Of a stretch of 64,000 bases of DNA, positions 26,766-34,716 are shown one piece after another. Both the position numbers and the translations under genes were made by a program. The DNA lies in NCBI RefSeq assembly GCF_004368405.1, contig NZ_SBJH01000116.1:1-64000 (forward strand). Direction: 5' to 3'. Origin of the DNA: Olivibacter sp. XZL3 (GTDB lineage: Bacteria; Bacteroidota; Bacteroidia; Sphingobacteriales; Sphingobacteriaceae). The first letter of the stretch is position 1, and each line of letters begins with the position of its first letter. The notes under the pieces were generated by a model. It searched no databases. It was not told the origin of the DNA and saw only the letters and a program-made list of their open reading frames with translations.

Positions 26766-29051
26766 ATGAATAAATGGAGAAAAGCCTTACTGTTGTTGAT
26801 ATTGCCAGTAGGATTGCATGCACAGGGGCTGTCTTTAGTACAATATGTTAAACCGATTATCGGGACGGCAAAAATGGGACATACTTTCCCCGGTGCTACG
26901 GTCCCTTTTGGCGCTGTACAGCTGAGCCCCGATACGGACACCATTCCCTATGCCGTAAACGGCAAATATAATGGCGATGTATACAAGTACTGCGCCGGCT
27001 ATCAATACACGGATCCTACAATTGTCGGCTTTAGTCACACACACTTCAGTGGCACAGGCCATTCTGACCTCGGCGACTTTTTGATTATGCCTACTGTAGG
27101 GAAACTGCAAATGAATCCTGGGACAAGTGATCATCCCGAGAACGGATATCGCTCTGCCTTCAGTCACGACAATGAGGTGGCCGAACCGAATTACTATAAA
27201 GTCAAATTGGACGATCCCGGTGTATTGGCGGAGTTGACCACCTCGGCCCGTGTTGGTTTCCATCAGTATACCTTTCCGAAGTCGACCGATGCCCATATCA
27301 TACTCGATTTGATGGCGGGAATTTACAATTACGACGATAAGAATGTGTGGACAGTCGTGCGGGTCGTCAACGACACCTTAGTAACCGGGTACCGACAAAC
27401 GAACGGTTGGGCCAGAACCCGTACAGTGTATTTTGCCATGAGTTTCTCAAAGCCTATCAAGGAATATGGCACACAGAATAACGACGAAGCGCAAGTCTAT
27501 AAAGGCTTTTGGCGAAAGTTCGATCAAGAGAAGAACTTTCCAGATATCGCCGGGAAAAAGCTTAGAATGCATTTTGACTTTGAAACGGAAGCGGAAGAGA
27601 AGATTAAAATAAAGTTCGCGATCAGCCCTGTTAGCATGCAAAACGCCTTGGCGAACATGAAAGCGGAAATTCCGCATTGGGATTTCGACCGGGCTAAGCA
27701 GGCGGGGCAGCAATTATGGGAAAAGGAACTACAGAAAATTGAGGTCAATGTACCAAGTAAAGAAGACCGCATTAATTTCTATACCGCCATGTATCACGCT
27801 GCTTTAATGCCAACAATCTACATGGATAGTAATGGTCAGTACAAAGGATTGGACCAAGAAATCCATCAGGCCGAAGGATTTACCAATTACACCTCCTTCT
27901 CCTTATGGGATACGTTTCGCGCATTTCATCCCTATCTCAATCTAATTAATCCGAGTCGTAACGCTGATATGGTAAGCTCAATGATGGGCCATTACCAGCA
28001 AAGCGTGTTACACATGCTGCCTGTGTGGTCGCATTATGCCAACGACAACTGGTGTATGAGCGGATATCACAGCGTCTCGGTAATTGCCGATGCCATATTA
28101 AAAGGCGTCTATAAGGGGGATGCGCTGGCGGCGTTAGATGCCTGTGTGCAAACCGCAAATGCACGGCCTTATGAGGGGATAGGCGCCTATATCGACAAAG
28201 GCTACGTCCCGGCTGATATCTCGGGTACGTCTGTTTCTAATACACTGGAGTACGCTTATGACGATTGGTGTATTGCTCAGTTGGCCAAAAAGCTGGGGAA
28301 AATGGACGTTTACGAAGATTTTCGTAAGCGGGCATCCAATTGGAAAAATGTATATGATCCTTCCATTGGATTTATGCGTCCACGGATGGCCGATGGAACC
28401 TTCAAAAAAGAATTTGATGTGCTTAAAACAGACGGACAAGGATTTATTGAGGGGAATGCATGGAACTTTAGTTTGTATGTGCCACATGACCCGGAAGGCA
28501 TGATGGAAAATATGGGCGGTAAAAAGCGCTTATCGCGTTACCTCGACTCCTTATTTACCATGCATTTACCGGACGAGTTCTTTGCCCATACGGAAGACAT
28601 TACGCGAGATGGAATTATTGGCAATTACGTGCACGGAAACGAGCCTTCACACCACGTTGCTTATCTATACAATATCACCGGAGAGCCTTGGAAGACGCAA
28701 GAGAAGGTTCGAATGATCTTGAAAAATCAGTACCACAATGGTGCAGATGGCTTAGGAGGAAACGATGATTGTGGGCAGATGAGTGCCTGGTTTATTTTTA
28801 GCTCCTTAGGCTTTTACCCGGTAGCGCCCGCCTCTGATGACTATTGGTTGGGAAGTCCCTCGGTTCAGGATGCAAAACTGCAATTGGAAAACGGACGAAC
28901 GCTTATCGTAAAGGCGCTTAATCAGTCGGCGCAAAATGTTTTTGTTAAAAAGGTGACCTTTAACGGAAAAGAAGTGAAAGGCCATAAAATAAAGCATGCT
29001 GATTTAATGAATGGAGGCGAGCTGGTTTTTTATATGAGCGCTAAAAAATAA
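26766..29051 (+). CDS. GH92 alpha-mannosidase, second
   Basis: The 761-residue protein has a signal peptide (LLLLILPVGLHAQ) and GH92 hallmarks: VKPIIGT and GHTFPGATVPFGAVQLSPDT at the N-terminus, SLWDTFRAFHPY, FIEGNAWNFS with likely general acid Glu562, GNEPSHHVAYLYN, and GGNDDCGQMSAWFIFSSLGFYPV with Asp667 and Asp668. It belongs to a different subgroup from the first GH92, as the N-terminal domain is quite unlike. The two probably cleave different mannose linkages (for example alpha-1,2 and alpha-1,3), but the linkage cannot be read from sequence. Two hairpins separate it from neighbours, so it may have its own promoter. Confidence 0.95.
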   Translation: MNKWRKALLLLILPVGLHAQGLSLVQYVKPIIGTAKMGHTFPGATVPFGAVQLSPDTDTIPYAVNGKYNGDVYKYCAGYQYTDPTIVGFSHTHFSGTGHSDLGDFLIMPTVGKLQMNPGTSDHPENGYRSAFSHDNEVAEPNYYKVKLDDPGVLAELTTSARVGFHQYTFPKSTDAHIILDLMAGIYNYDDKNVWTVVRVVNDTLVTGYRQTNGWARTRTVYFAMSFSKPIKEYGTQNNDEAQVYKGFWRKFDQEKNFPDIAGKKLRMHFDFETEAEEKIKIKFAISPVSMQNALANMKAEIPHWDFDRAKQAGQQLWEKELQKIEVNVPSKEDRINFYTAMYHAALMPTIYMDSNGQYKGLDQEIHQAEGFTNYTSFSLWDTFRAFHPYLNLINPSRNADMVSSMMGHYQQSVLHMLPVWSHYANDNWCMSGYHSVSVIADAILKGVYKGDALAALDACVQTANARPYEGIGAYIDKGYVPADISGTSVSNTLEYAYDDWCIAQLAKKLGKMDVYEDFRKRASNWKNVYDPSIGFMRPRMADGTFKKEFDVLKTDGQGFIEGNAWNFSLYVPHDPEGMMENMGGKKRLSRYLDSLFTMHLPDEFFAHTEDITRDGIIGNYVHGNEPSHHVAYLYNITGEPWKTQEKVRMILKNQYHNGADGLGGNDDCGQMSAWFIFSSLGFYPVAPASDDYWLGSPSVQDAKLQLENGRTLIVKALNQSAQNVFVKKVTFNGKEVKGHKIKHADLMNGGELVFYMSAKK

Positions 29052-29095
29052 AAAGGAAAGTGATTGACGTTGTGGTCGTCAATCACTTTCCTTGA
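29045..29095. terminator. Strong bidirectional terminator
   Basis: A near-perfect stem of about 17 base pairs (AAGGAAAGTGATTGACG with its complement, loop TTGTGGT) lies at 29053-29093. On the minus strand it is followed by TTTTTATTTTTT, so it ends the small gene at 29158-29412 as well as the second GH92 gene. Confidence 0.8.
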
Positions 29096-29157
29096 AGCTT
29101 AAAGTTTTTTTAAACTAACAGCTGGCAGCTATCAACTGGCAGCCGGCAACTAATGCT

Positions 29158-29412
29158 CTATTCTCCTTCATCAACTTCGATTTCAATTCCTTTTTCCTGA
29201 TAATAGGAGAAGTCGCTCAACACTTCGTCTATTCCTAAGAGTTCTTTTTCACTCAGCGCCGTTACGGATGCATCATCCATGACATCGTCACGTGCTGGTT
29301 CTTTACTGGGGGTATATACCAAGTCTTGTCCGTCTTTGGAGCTCGCTATTAACGTGGTAAATCCTTCTTCTTTCAGCCTTTTTAACAAGGGTATCGTTAT
29401 TGGTTCGTTCAT
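29158..29412 (-). CDS. Small acidic protein of unknown function
   Basis: The 84-residue protein starts MNEPITIPLLKRLKEEGFTTL and is strongly acidic toward the C-terminus (IEIEVDEGE). It has no signal peptide or membrane segment. I do not recognise a family. Support for a real gene: amphipathic N-terminal helix with plausible hydrophobic pattern, an acidic composition unlike random frames here, an A-rich region before the ATG and a strong terminator about 65 bases after the stop. Confidence 0.6.
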   Translation of the reverse strand: MNEPITIPLLKRLKEEGFTTLIASSKDGQDLVYTPSKEPARDDVMDDASVTALSEKELLGIDEVLSDFSYYQEKGIEIEVDEGE

Positions 29413-29582
29413 AACAAAAAAATAGATGCATATCTAATGTGATGAATAACAAGCAGTAGTGCGCTGCTGTTTTTATTATTTTTATTTAAAAATACAGCAG
29501 AAAAATATTAGTTTTAGAGAACGTGTAAAAAACAAGGATTGTTGCCGGTTTAATTGTATATTTTCTAAGAGATACTTTATAA

Positions 29583-30335
29583 ATGCTAAAAAGTAAAGAG
29601 GAGCTATTGGCTATTATAGAACAGCAAGAAAAGGTGATTTTGAAGTTGGTGGATAGCAATCAGCTAAAAGTCAAATGGATCAATCTTTTGGTGCATGACT
29701 TGAGAGGGCTTTTAGCCAACACCATTTGGTTTATTGATACCTTTTTAAAGCAGGAAATCGATGAAAAAGTGTTTTTAGAGCTGTTGCCCGAATTGAAAAA
29801 AACCGCCGAACTGCAATTGGAGGGATTTAATAAAACCGTTGTATGGACAAGGGAACATTCGACAGACCTCGACGAAGAGCTGGTAGCGCTTGATCTGGAT
29901 AGTATTATTGCTTCCGTGCTCGAACAGCATGCCTCTTCTGTTCAGGCGAAAAGATTAACGGTTAACGTTTCCTGCGAGAAAAAGCTGACACCTTTTGGCT
30001 ACCCGTTATTAACGCAGTTTGTGATTAAACACGTTTTGGATAATGCTATCAAATTTACCGATATGGATGGGTCGATCTCCATAGATTTGGTATGTAATCA
30101 GGAAAAAGTGTATGTAGAGATCACCGACAACGGGATTGGAATGAACGAACAGACCCTGCAGGATATTTACAATCCGAATAAGATCAAATATCTCGGAACT
30201 GCGGGTGAAAAGGGGATCGGGATCACCTTGTTTATGTGTAAAGATTTTATGGAGATGCAAAAAGGACAACTTGTTGTGCAATCTTCCTTGGGATGTGGGA
30301 CTCGTGTGAGACTAGAATTTATGCATGCGCTTTAA
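29583..30335 (+). CDS. Soluble histidine kinase without sensor domain
   Basis: The 250-residue protein has a short N-terminal helix (about 1-28), an H-box LLVHDLRGLLA with His38, and a HATPase_c domain (HVLDNAIKFTD, DNGIGM, GEKGIGITLF). It lacks membrane segments and any recognisable input domain, so signals must come through a partner. The phospho-acceptor region VHDLRG differs from the usual HExxxP in having no Pro. No receiver gene is adjacent. Confidence 0.85.
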   Translation: MLKSKEELLAIIEQQEKVILKLVDSNQLKVKWINLLVHDLRGLLANTIWFIDTFLKQEIDEKVFLELLPELKKTAELQLEGFNKTVVWTREHSTDLDEELVALDLDSIIASVLEQHASSVQAKRLTVNVSCEKKLTPFGYPLLTQFVIKHVLDNAIKFTDMDGSISIDLVCNQEKVYVEITDNGIGMNEQTLQDIYNPNKIKYLGTAGEKGIGITLFMCKDFMEMQKGQLVVQSSLGCGTRVRLEFMHAL

Positions 30336-30541
30336 GTCTGTTGGGTCCGCTTTTGAAGGTAGGTCGGGGCGCACTCCTATAACGAACATGCAAATTGTAT
30401 ATCAACAGCGTTTTTTTGTAAATAAATAAAAGTTTGAAAAACTTTTTGAATTTTTTTTACCAAAATCAAAAACAAATTGTATTTTTATCAAAAGAAAGTA
30501 AATACATCTTGTATCAACGTTTTTCATGTGTGAATAGTCTA

Positions 30542-30584
30542 AGCACAAAAAGTACCCGTTGGTGGTTCTACGGGTACTTGTGCT
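30542..30584. repeat. Inverted repeat (AGCACAA...TTGTGCT)
   Basis: AGCACAAAAAGTACCCGT and ACGGGTACTTGTGCT pair with a small bulge to form a stable hairpin. There is no T-run on either strand, so this is not a classical terminator. Role unknown. Confidence 0.6.
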
Positions 30585-30599
30585 GGACATTTCTCTCTA

Positions 30600-30760
30600 A
30601 AGTAATAGGCTATAAGCGGTAGGTTTATAAAGCCGCCTTATACCTTAAACCCCACGCCCTGTCCCGTAAGGCCATATATAATAAGCCATAAGCTTTAAGC
30701 TCTTGTTTTGCGTATTATCCTTAAGCCAAATGCCTTATATCTTAGCCCTTACATAACCAA
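30600..30760. repeat. Degenerate TAAGCC/GCCTTATA-type repeat tract
   Basis: Units such as GCCTTATACCTTAA, TAAGCCATAAGC, TTAAGCCAAATGCC and GCCTTATATCTTAGCC recur in both orientations. The array is degenerate and no clean period can be read. Confidence 0.45.
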
Positions 30761-30765
30761 AAAAG

Positions 30766-30785
30766 TTACGCAATCGGTTGCGTAA
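30766..30785. promoter_or_regulatory. Palindrome TTACGCAA-tcgg-TTGCGTAA near glmS promoter
   Basis: Two perfect 8-base arms with centre TCGG, similar in form to LacI-family operators. A possible -7 box TATTTTAG at 30801-30808 lies 20 bases after the TTG at 30778-30780, so the palindrome would cover the -33 region. It could also form a weak hairpin. Confidence 0.4.
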
Positions 30786-30858
30786 ACTCTCTTTTTGTCT
30801 TATTTTAGTGCGCACTTAAATAAATCATACGAATTATTATCATCCAAAACGCTAAATT

Positions 30859-32694
30859 ATGTGTGGAATTGTAGGCTATATCGGCCATCGTAATGCTTGG
30901 GAAGTTATCATTAAAGGACTAAAAAGACTGGAATACCGGGGATACGATAGCGCGGGCGCTGCGCTCGTAAATGGTAAAATGAACATTTACAAAAAGGCAG
31001 GAAAGGTGGTCGACTTAGAAAACTTTGCGGAAGGCAAGGATTTATCAGGCAGCTTGGGGATGGGGCACACACGTTGGGCTACACACGGGGCACCGAACGA
31101 CCGAAATGCTCACCCGCATACTGCTGGCAATCAAGCACTCGCCATCGTTCATAATGGGATTATCGAAAATTACGCCGCTATAAAGGAGATGCTCATCGCA
31201 AAAGGGCACAGCTTTCTAAGTGATACAGACACGGAAGTTCTTGTGAAGCTTATCGAGCAGGTACAACAAGAGAGTGAAGCCGATTTAAAGACAGCGGTGA
31301 GGATGGCCCTAACACATGTAACGGGAGCCTTTGCCATCGTAATCCTTAGCGAGGAAGAGCCCGATTTATTAATTGCCGCCCGGAAAGGAAGTCCAATGGT
31401 TATCGGAATCGGGGAAGGCGAGTACTTCGTAGCTTCCGATGCTTCTCCAATTGTTGAGTATACCAAACAGGTTTATTACCCGGAAGATAATGTGCTTGTG
31501 TTTCTTAAGCGAAGCGATATGGAAATAAGGGACCTGTCTAACGTTGAAGTGACTCCTTATATCCAAGAACTCGAATTGGAGCTGGAAGCGTTGGAAAAAG
31601 GCGGCTTTGAACACTTTATGTTGAAAGAGATCTATGAACAGCCAAGATCCATCGCTAACTGTATGCGCGGTAGAATTTACGCTGAAGAAGCACGGATCAA
31701 TTTAGGTGGAATAAGCGAATACGCTAATAAATTTTTGCAGGCGCAGCGGATCCTGATCGTTTCTTGCGGAACGTCCTGGCATGCCGGCTTAGTAGGTGAG
31801 TACCTCATCGAGGAATATGCACGGATTCCGGTGGAAGTGGAATATGCCTCCGAATTTAGATACAGAAATCCGATCATTGGAAAAGACGATATAGTAATCG
31901 CCATCTCGCAATCGGGAGAGACGGCCGATACGATGGCTGCCGTTGAACTAGCAAAAAAGGCGGGCGCAACAATCTTCGGGATATGCAATGTAGTAGGCGC
32001 TAGTATTCCGCGCTTGTCGCATGCAGGTATGTACACGCATGCTGGTCCCGAAATCGGGGTGGCTTCTACCAAAGCCTTCACCGCACAGGTAACGGCACTT
32101 TCACTACTGGCGCTCTATATCGCTCGGCACCGGGGAACCCTTCCCACCTCAAGGATCGCGACCTTATTAGCCGAATTACAGAAAGCGCCGGATTTAATTG
32201 CCGATTGCTTAAAAAGCGAACCGTTGATTAAATTAATTGCGCACGAAATGCAAGACAGCGCCAATTGCTTGTTCTTGGGCCGGGGAATTAACTTCCCCGT
32301 GGCTTTGGAGGGCGCGCTTAAATTAAAGGAAATTTCTTACATTCATGCAGAAGGCTATCCGGCGGCCGAAATGAAGCACGGCCCTATTGCTTTGATCGAT
32401 GAGCAGATGCCCGTGGTCGTAATTGCTACCAAAGATTCGTCGTATGAAAAAATAATCAGTAATATACAGGAGGTGAAGGCCCGCAAAGGTAAAATCATTG
32501 CCATTGTAACGGAGGGTGATACGGTCATTTCCGACATTGCCGATTACCTCATTGAAATACCTTCTTGTGAAGAGGCATTAACGCCTATTTTAGCCACCAT
32601 TCCCCTTCAACTGTTATCTTATCATATCGCGGTTATGAGAGGCTGCAACGTAGATCAGCCGCGTAACCTCGCTAAGTCTGTTACCGTTGAATAA
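30859..32694 (+). CDS. glmS: Glucosamine-6-phosphate synthase (isomerizing)
   Basis: The 611-residue enzyme makes glucosamine-6-phosphate from fructose-6-phosphate and glutamine, the first step to UDP-GlcNAc for peptidoglycan and surface polysaccharide. The N-terminal glutaminase starts MCGIVGYIG with Cys2 as nucleophile (GHTRWATHG later). Two SIS sugar-isomerase domains follow (SCGTSWHAG at about 297 and FLGRGINFPVALEGALKLKEISYIHAEGY, where FLGRG and EGALKLKE are typical). The end DQPRNLAKSVTVE is the classic C-terminus. No glmS ribozyme or long conserved leader is visible. It lies next to an EPS cluster, which may draw on its product. Confidence 0.97.
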   Translation: MCGIVGYIGHRNAWEVIIKGLKRLEYRGYDSAGAALVNGKMNIYKKAGKVVDLENFAEGKDLSGSLGMGHTRWATHGAPNDRNAHPHTAGNQALAIVHNGIIENYAAIKEMLIAKGHSFLSDTDTEVLVKLIEQVQQESEADLKTAVRMALTHVTGAFAIVILSEEEPDLLIAARKGSPMVIGIGEGEYFVASDASPIVEYTKQVYYPEDNVLVFLKRSDMEIRDLSNVEVTPYIQELELELEALEKGGFEHFMLKEIYEQPRSIANCMRGRIYAEEARINLGGISEYANKFLQAQRILIVSCGTSWHAGLVGEYLIEEYARIPVEVEYASEFRYRNPIIGKDDIVIAISQSGETADTMAAVELAKKAGATIFGICNVVGASIPRLSHAGMYTHAGPEIGVASTKAFTAQVTALSLLALYIARHRGTLPTSRIATLLAELQKAPDLIADCLKSEPLIKLIAHEMQDSANCLFLGRGINFPVALEGALKLKEISYIHAEGYPAAEMKHGPIALIDEQMPVVVIATKDSSYEKIISNIQEVKARKGKIIAIVTEGDTVISDIADYLIEIPSCEEALTPILATIPLQLLSYHIAVMRGCNVDQPRNLAKSVTVE

Positions 32695-32708
32695 GCAGGT
32701 CAATTGGT

Positions 32709-32738
32709 ATCCCCGCTTGGAAGCCGCCGAGTGGGGAT
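32709..32738 (+). terminator. Hairpin after glmS
   Basis: ATCCCCGCTTGG pairs with CCGAGTGGGGAT (two G-U pairs) around loop AAGCCG, 14 bases after the glmS stop. The following T content is low, so termination may be weak. Confidence 0.5.
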
Positions 32739-32780
32739 AAATAAAGTTTATTAAGAAGAGCGTTCTTTCTCGAACTAATA

Positions 32781-32815
32781 TTCCAGTGTAGAAAAGGCCG
32801 TTTTTGACACTGGAA
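32781..32815. repeat. Inverted repeat TTCCAGTGT/ACACTGGAA
   Basis: Perfect 9-base arms with a 17-base spacer in the gap between glmS and the convergent sugar transferase gene. It may help end one of the two transcripts, but there is no T-run. Confidence 0.45.
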
Positions 32816-32857
32816 GCTACTGTAAAGCTACTGAAATCACACTGACCCCTCAAATCG

Positions 32858-33613
32858 CTATTTTCCTTTTCCTTGAAACATCACCTTAACCGTCTTCAAA
32901 ATGATTTGGATATCGGAGAAAAAGTTGATGCCCTGTAAATATTGCAGATCTAAAAGCATTCTCTCGCACATTTCATCAACGGTTTGCGCGTATCCAAAGT
33001 TTACCTGACCAATAGAAGTAATGCCGGGTTTAATGGTGAGCAATTTCTTATAGCTCGGAGCCTTTTCGACAATCTGCTTGATGAAATGAGCTCTTTCGGG
33101 ACGCGGTCCAACGATAGACATATCACCTTTCAGCACATTCCAAAACTGAGGGATTTCATCCAAACGCGTTTTTCGCATTAACCGTCCCCAAGGAGTAATG
33201 CGTGGATCCACATCTTTTGCTAGTTGAGGCCCGAATTTCTCGGCATCTACATACATACTTCTGAATTTGTAAATAAAGAATGGTTTCTCGTGCAAGCCGA
33301 TCCGTTCTTGTTTATAAAGAACAGGGCCCTTCGATGTAAGCTTTGTGATGGCTGCTACCAACAAAAAGATCGGAAGACCAAGAATCAAGACTGCGAGCGA
33401 AAATGCAATATCAAAACTCCTTTTGAAAAACTTAGAACTTATATCGAGTGCTTCGCCTTTATTGATAAGAATAATAGGGAAGTCTGCATAATGCAAAAAG
33501 TTGTTTTCTATTAAACTGGTGAAAGAAGTCCTGAGCATCACATTCGGCACCACAATGCTTTGGTCTACACCGGTAGCCTGTTTCATTTCTTGTATTTGCG
33601 AATCTCTTAACAT
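32858..33613 (-). CDS. Short sugar transferase (EPS, phosphoglycosyl transferase)
   Basis: The 251-residue protein holds the monotopic phosphoglycosyltransferase domain. One hydrophobic segment (IAFSLAVLILGLPIFLLVAAI, near 69-90) is followed by KFRSMYVDAEKFG, RLDEIPQFWNVLKGDMSIVGPRPE and IKPGITSIGQVNFGYA. It lacks the multi-helix N-terminal domain of the full-length relative at 4274-5659; an in-frame stop upstream of 33613 shows that this is not a missed start. It could start a different repeat unit. It is probably the last gene of the minus-strand EPS operon, 185 bases after the rhamnosyltransferase-like gene. Confidence 0.88.
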   Translation of the reverse strand: MLRDSQIQEMKQATGVDQSIVVPNVMLRTSFTSLIENNFLHYADFPIILINKGEALDISSKFFKRSFDIAFSLAVLILGLPIFLLVAAITKLTSKGPVLYKQERIGLHEKPFFIYKFRSMYVDAEKFGPQLAKDVDPRITPWGRLMRKTRLDEIPQFWNVLKGDMSIVGPRPERAHFIKQIVEKAPSYKKLLTIKPGITSIGQVNFGYAQTVDEMCERMLLDLQYLQGINFFSDIQIILKTVKVMFQGKGK

Positions 33614-33798
33614 GTCTATTCTAATTATGTGTTAAGCAAAAGCCAAGAAATATGCCAAATAGCTGAATGTTGTTTTTTGGGCGTTTAACGCATATTTTTT
33701 AATTCTATTTCAGTTTATTAGTGTGGTAAGTGGGGAGGTTTTTCCACAAAATGGAGGAGGCCGTTTCGGTCGGGAGACGGCCGGCGGCAACCTCCGTT

Positions 33799-34713
33799 TT
33801 ACGCTTTCCAATAGGCTTTATGCATGGAGAATCGCTTGTTCCAGGCAGTCGGCAAATGCTTGTGGAAAAGCCCCAACTTATATCCCAGCCACTTGGCTGC
33901 CGTGGAGAAGAAGGCTTTCGGAAGTTCGCTCACTCGATGTTTTAGGATATAGGAGAATTCGGATTTCACGTATTTCAATCCTTCCGATTCGGCGTGCCCA
34001 AAGTGCTTAAATATCCAAGCATTGGTTGCGTGGAAGACGCCGATGTCAAAATAACGTTTAAACTCTTCTTGTATGGAATAGCTATGTGAATGATGGGCTT
34101 GTGCTTCGGCTACATAGGCAAGTTGCCAGCCGTTCAGTATAATACGGCCAGCGGCAATTACATCTTCTCCCAGAATAGTGCCGCTGGGAAAACCTCCAGC
34201 TTCCTCAAAAGCGGTCCGTCTATAGGCTGCAAACGAGTTCGAGCACGATGCGGTTTTGATACCATATTTGTCTATACTCGCTAGCCCTCTTAACTGGGAA
34301 TGTGCCGGGTAGTTAAACAGGCGGGCGTGGGCTTCAAGCGCTTTTGCTCCCCGGTGAGGCAGCTGGCGCCCGTAAGCAACTCCAATTTCCGGGTTTTCTT
34401 CAAAAGCCTTTATCAGATTGCTGAAAGCATCCTCATTCGCCAGGATGGCGTCTTGTGTTAAAAATAGGTATAAATCGGCATCCGGAAAGCGATTAACAGC
34501 CATTTGCCTAGTGCCTCCATGATCAAAGTCTTGCTTGTTGATATGGATGACCTCAAAGTCTGCTATTGCAGGGTGGTTCAGGGTGCCGTCTGTTGATCCT
34601 GAATCAATAATCACCTTCTTGTCGGGCTGTAAGCGCTGCTTATTTAGGCCTTGGAGCACAGCGGGCCACAGCTTCCCGGCATTTAAAGTGGGAATGAATA
34701 GTATTGTTCTCAT
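33799..34713 (-). CDS. GT2 glycosyltransferase, rhamnosyltransferase-like
   Basis: The 304-residue protein has the GT-A fold pattern: FIPTLNAG at the start, IIDSGSTDGTL (about 35-45) for nucleotide-sugar binding, and FLTQDAI (about 84-90) where many rhamnosyltransferases have TQDD. LGEDVIAAGRIILNGWQLAYV follows. The closest kind I recognise is the dTDP-rhamnose-using WbbL/RfbF group. An rfbD gene at 50505 in this window could supply the donor. The upstream gene ends 3 bases before it, so it is in the EPS operon. Confidence 0.8.
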   Translation of the reverse strand: MRTILFIPTLNAGKLWPAVLQGLNKQRLQPDKKVIIDSGSTDGTLNHPAIADFEVIHINKQDFDHGGTRQMAVNRFPDADLYLFLTQDAILANEDAFSNLIKAFEENPEIGVAYGRQLPHRGAKALEAHARLFNYPAHSQLRGLASIDKYGIKTASCSNSFAAYRRTAFEEAGGFPSGTILGEDVIAAGRIILNGWQLAYVAEAQAHHSHSYSIQEEFKRYFDIGVFHATNAWIFKHFGHAESEGLKYVKSEFSYILKHRVSELPKAFFSTAAKWLGYKLGLFHKHLPTAWNKRFSMHKAYWKA

Positions 34714-34716
34714 TTT

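Larger units (their letters stand above)
30336..30858. other. Intergenic region before glmS with hairpin, repeats and palindrome
   Basis: No gene. It holds an imperfect inverted repeat at 30542-30584, a tract of degenerate TAAGCC/GCCTTATA units at about 30600-30760 and a 20-bp palindrome at 30766-30785 near the probable glmS promoter. Confidence 0.6.

Noticed and set aside
30700-30858. Possible glmS ribozyme or riboswitch before glmS
   Set aside because: No conserved ribozyme core is recognisable and the leader is short.
31677-32081. Antisense frame of 134 codons in glmS
   Set aside because: Shadow frame; glmS is certain.
33758-33781. GGCCGT-type hairpin between the GT2 and sugar-transferase genes
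   Set aside because: The stem has a bulge and no T-run, so it is not convincing as a terminator.
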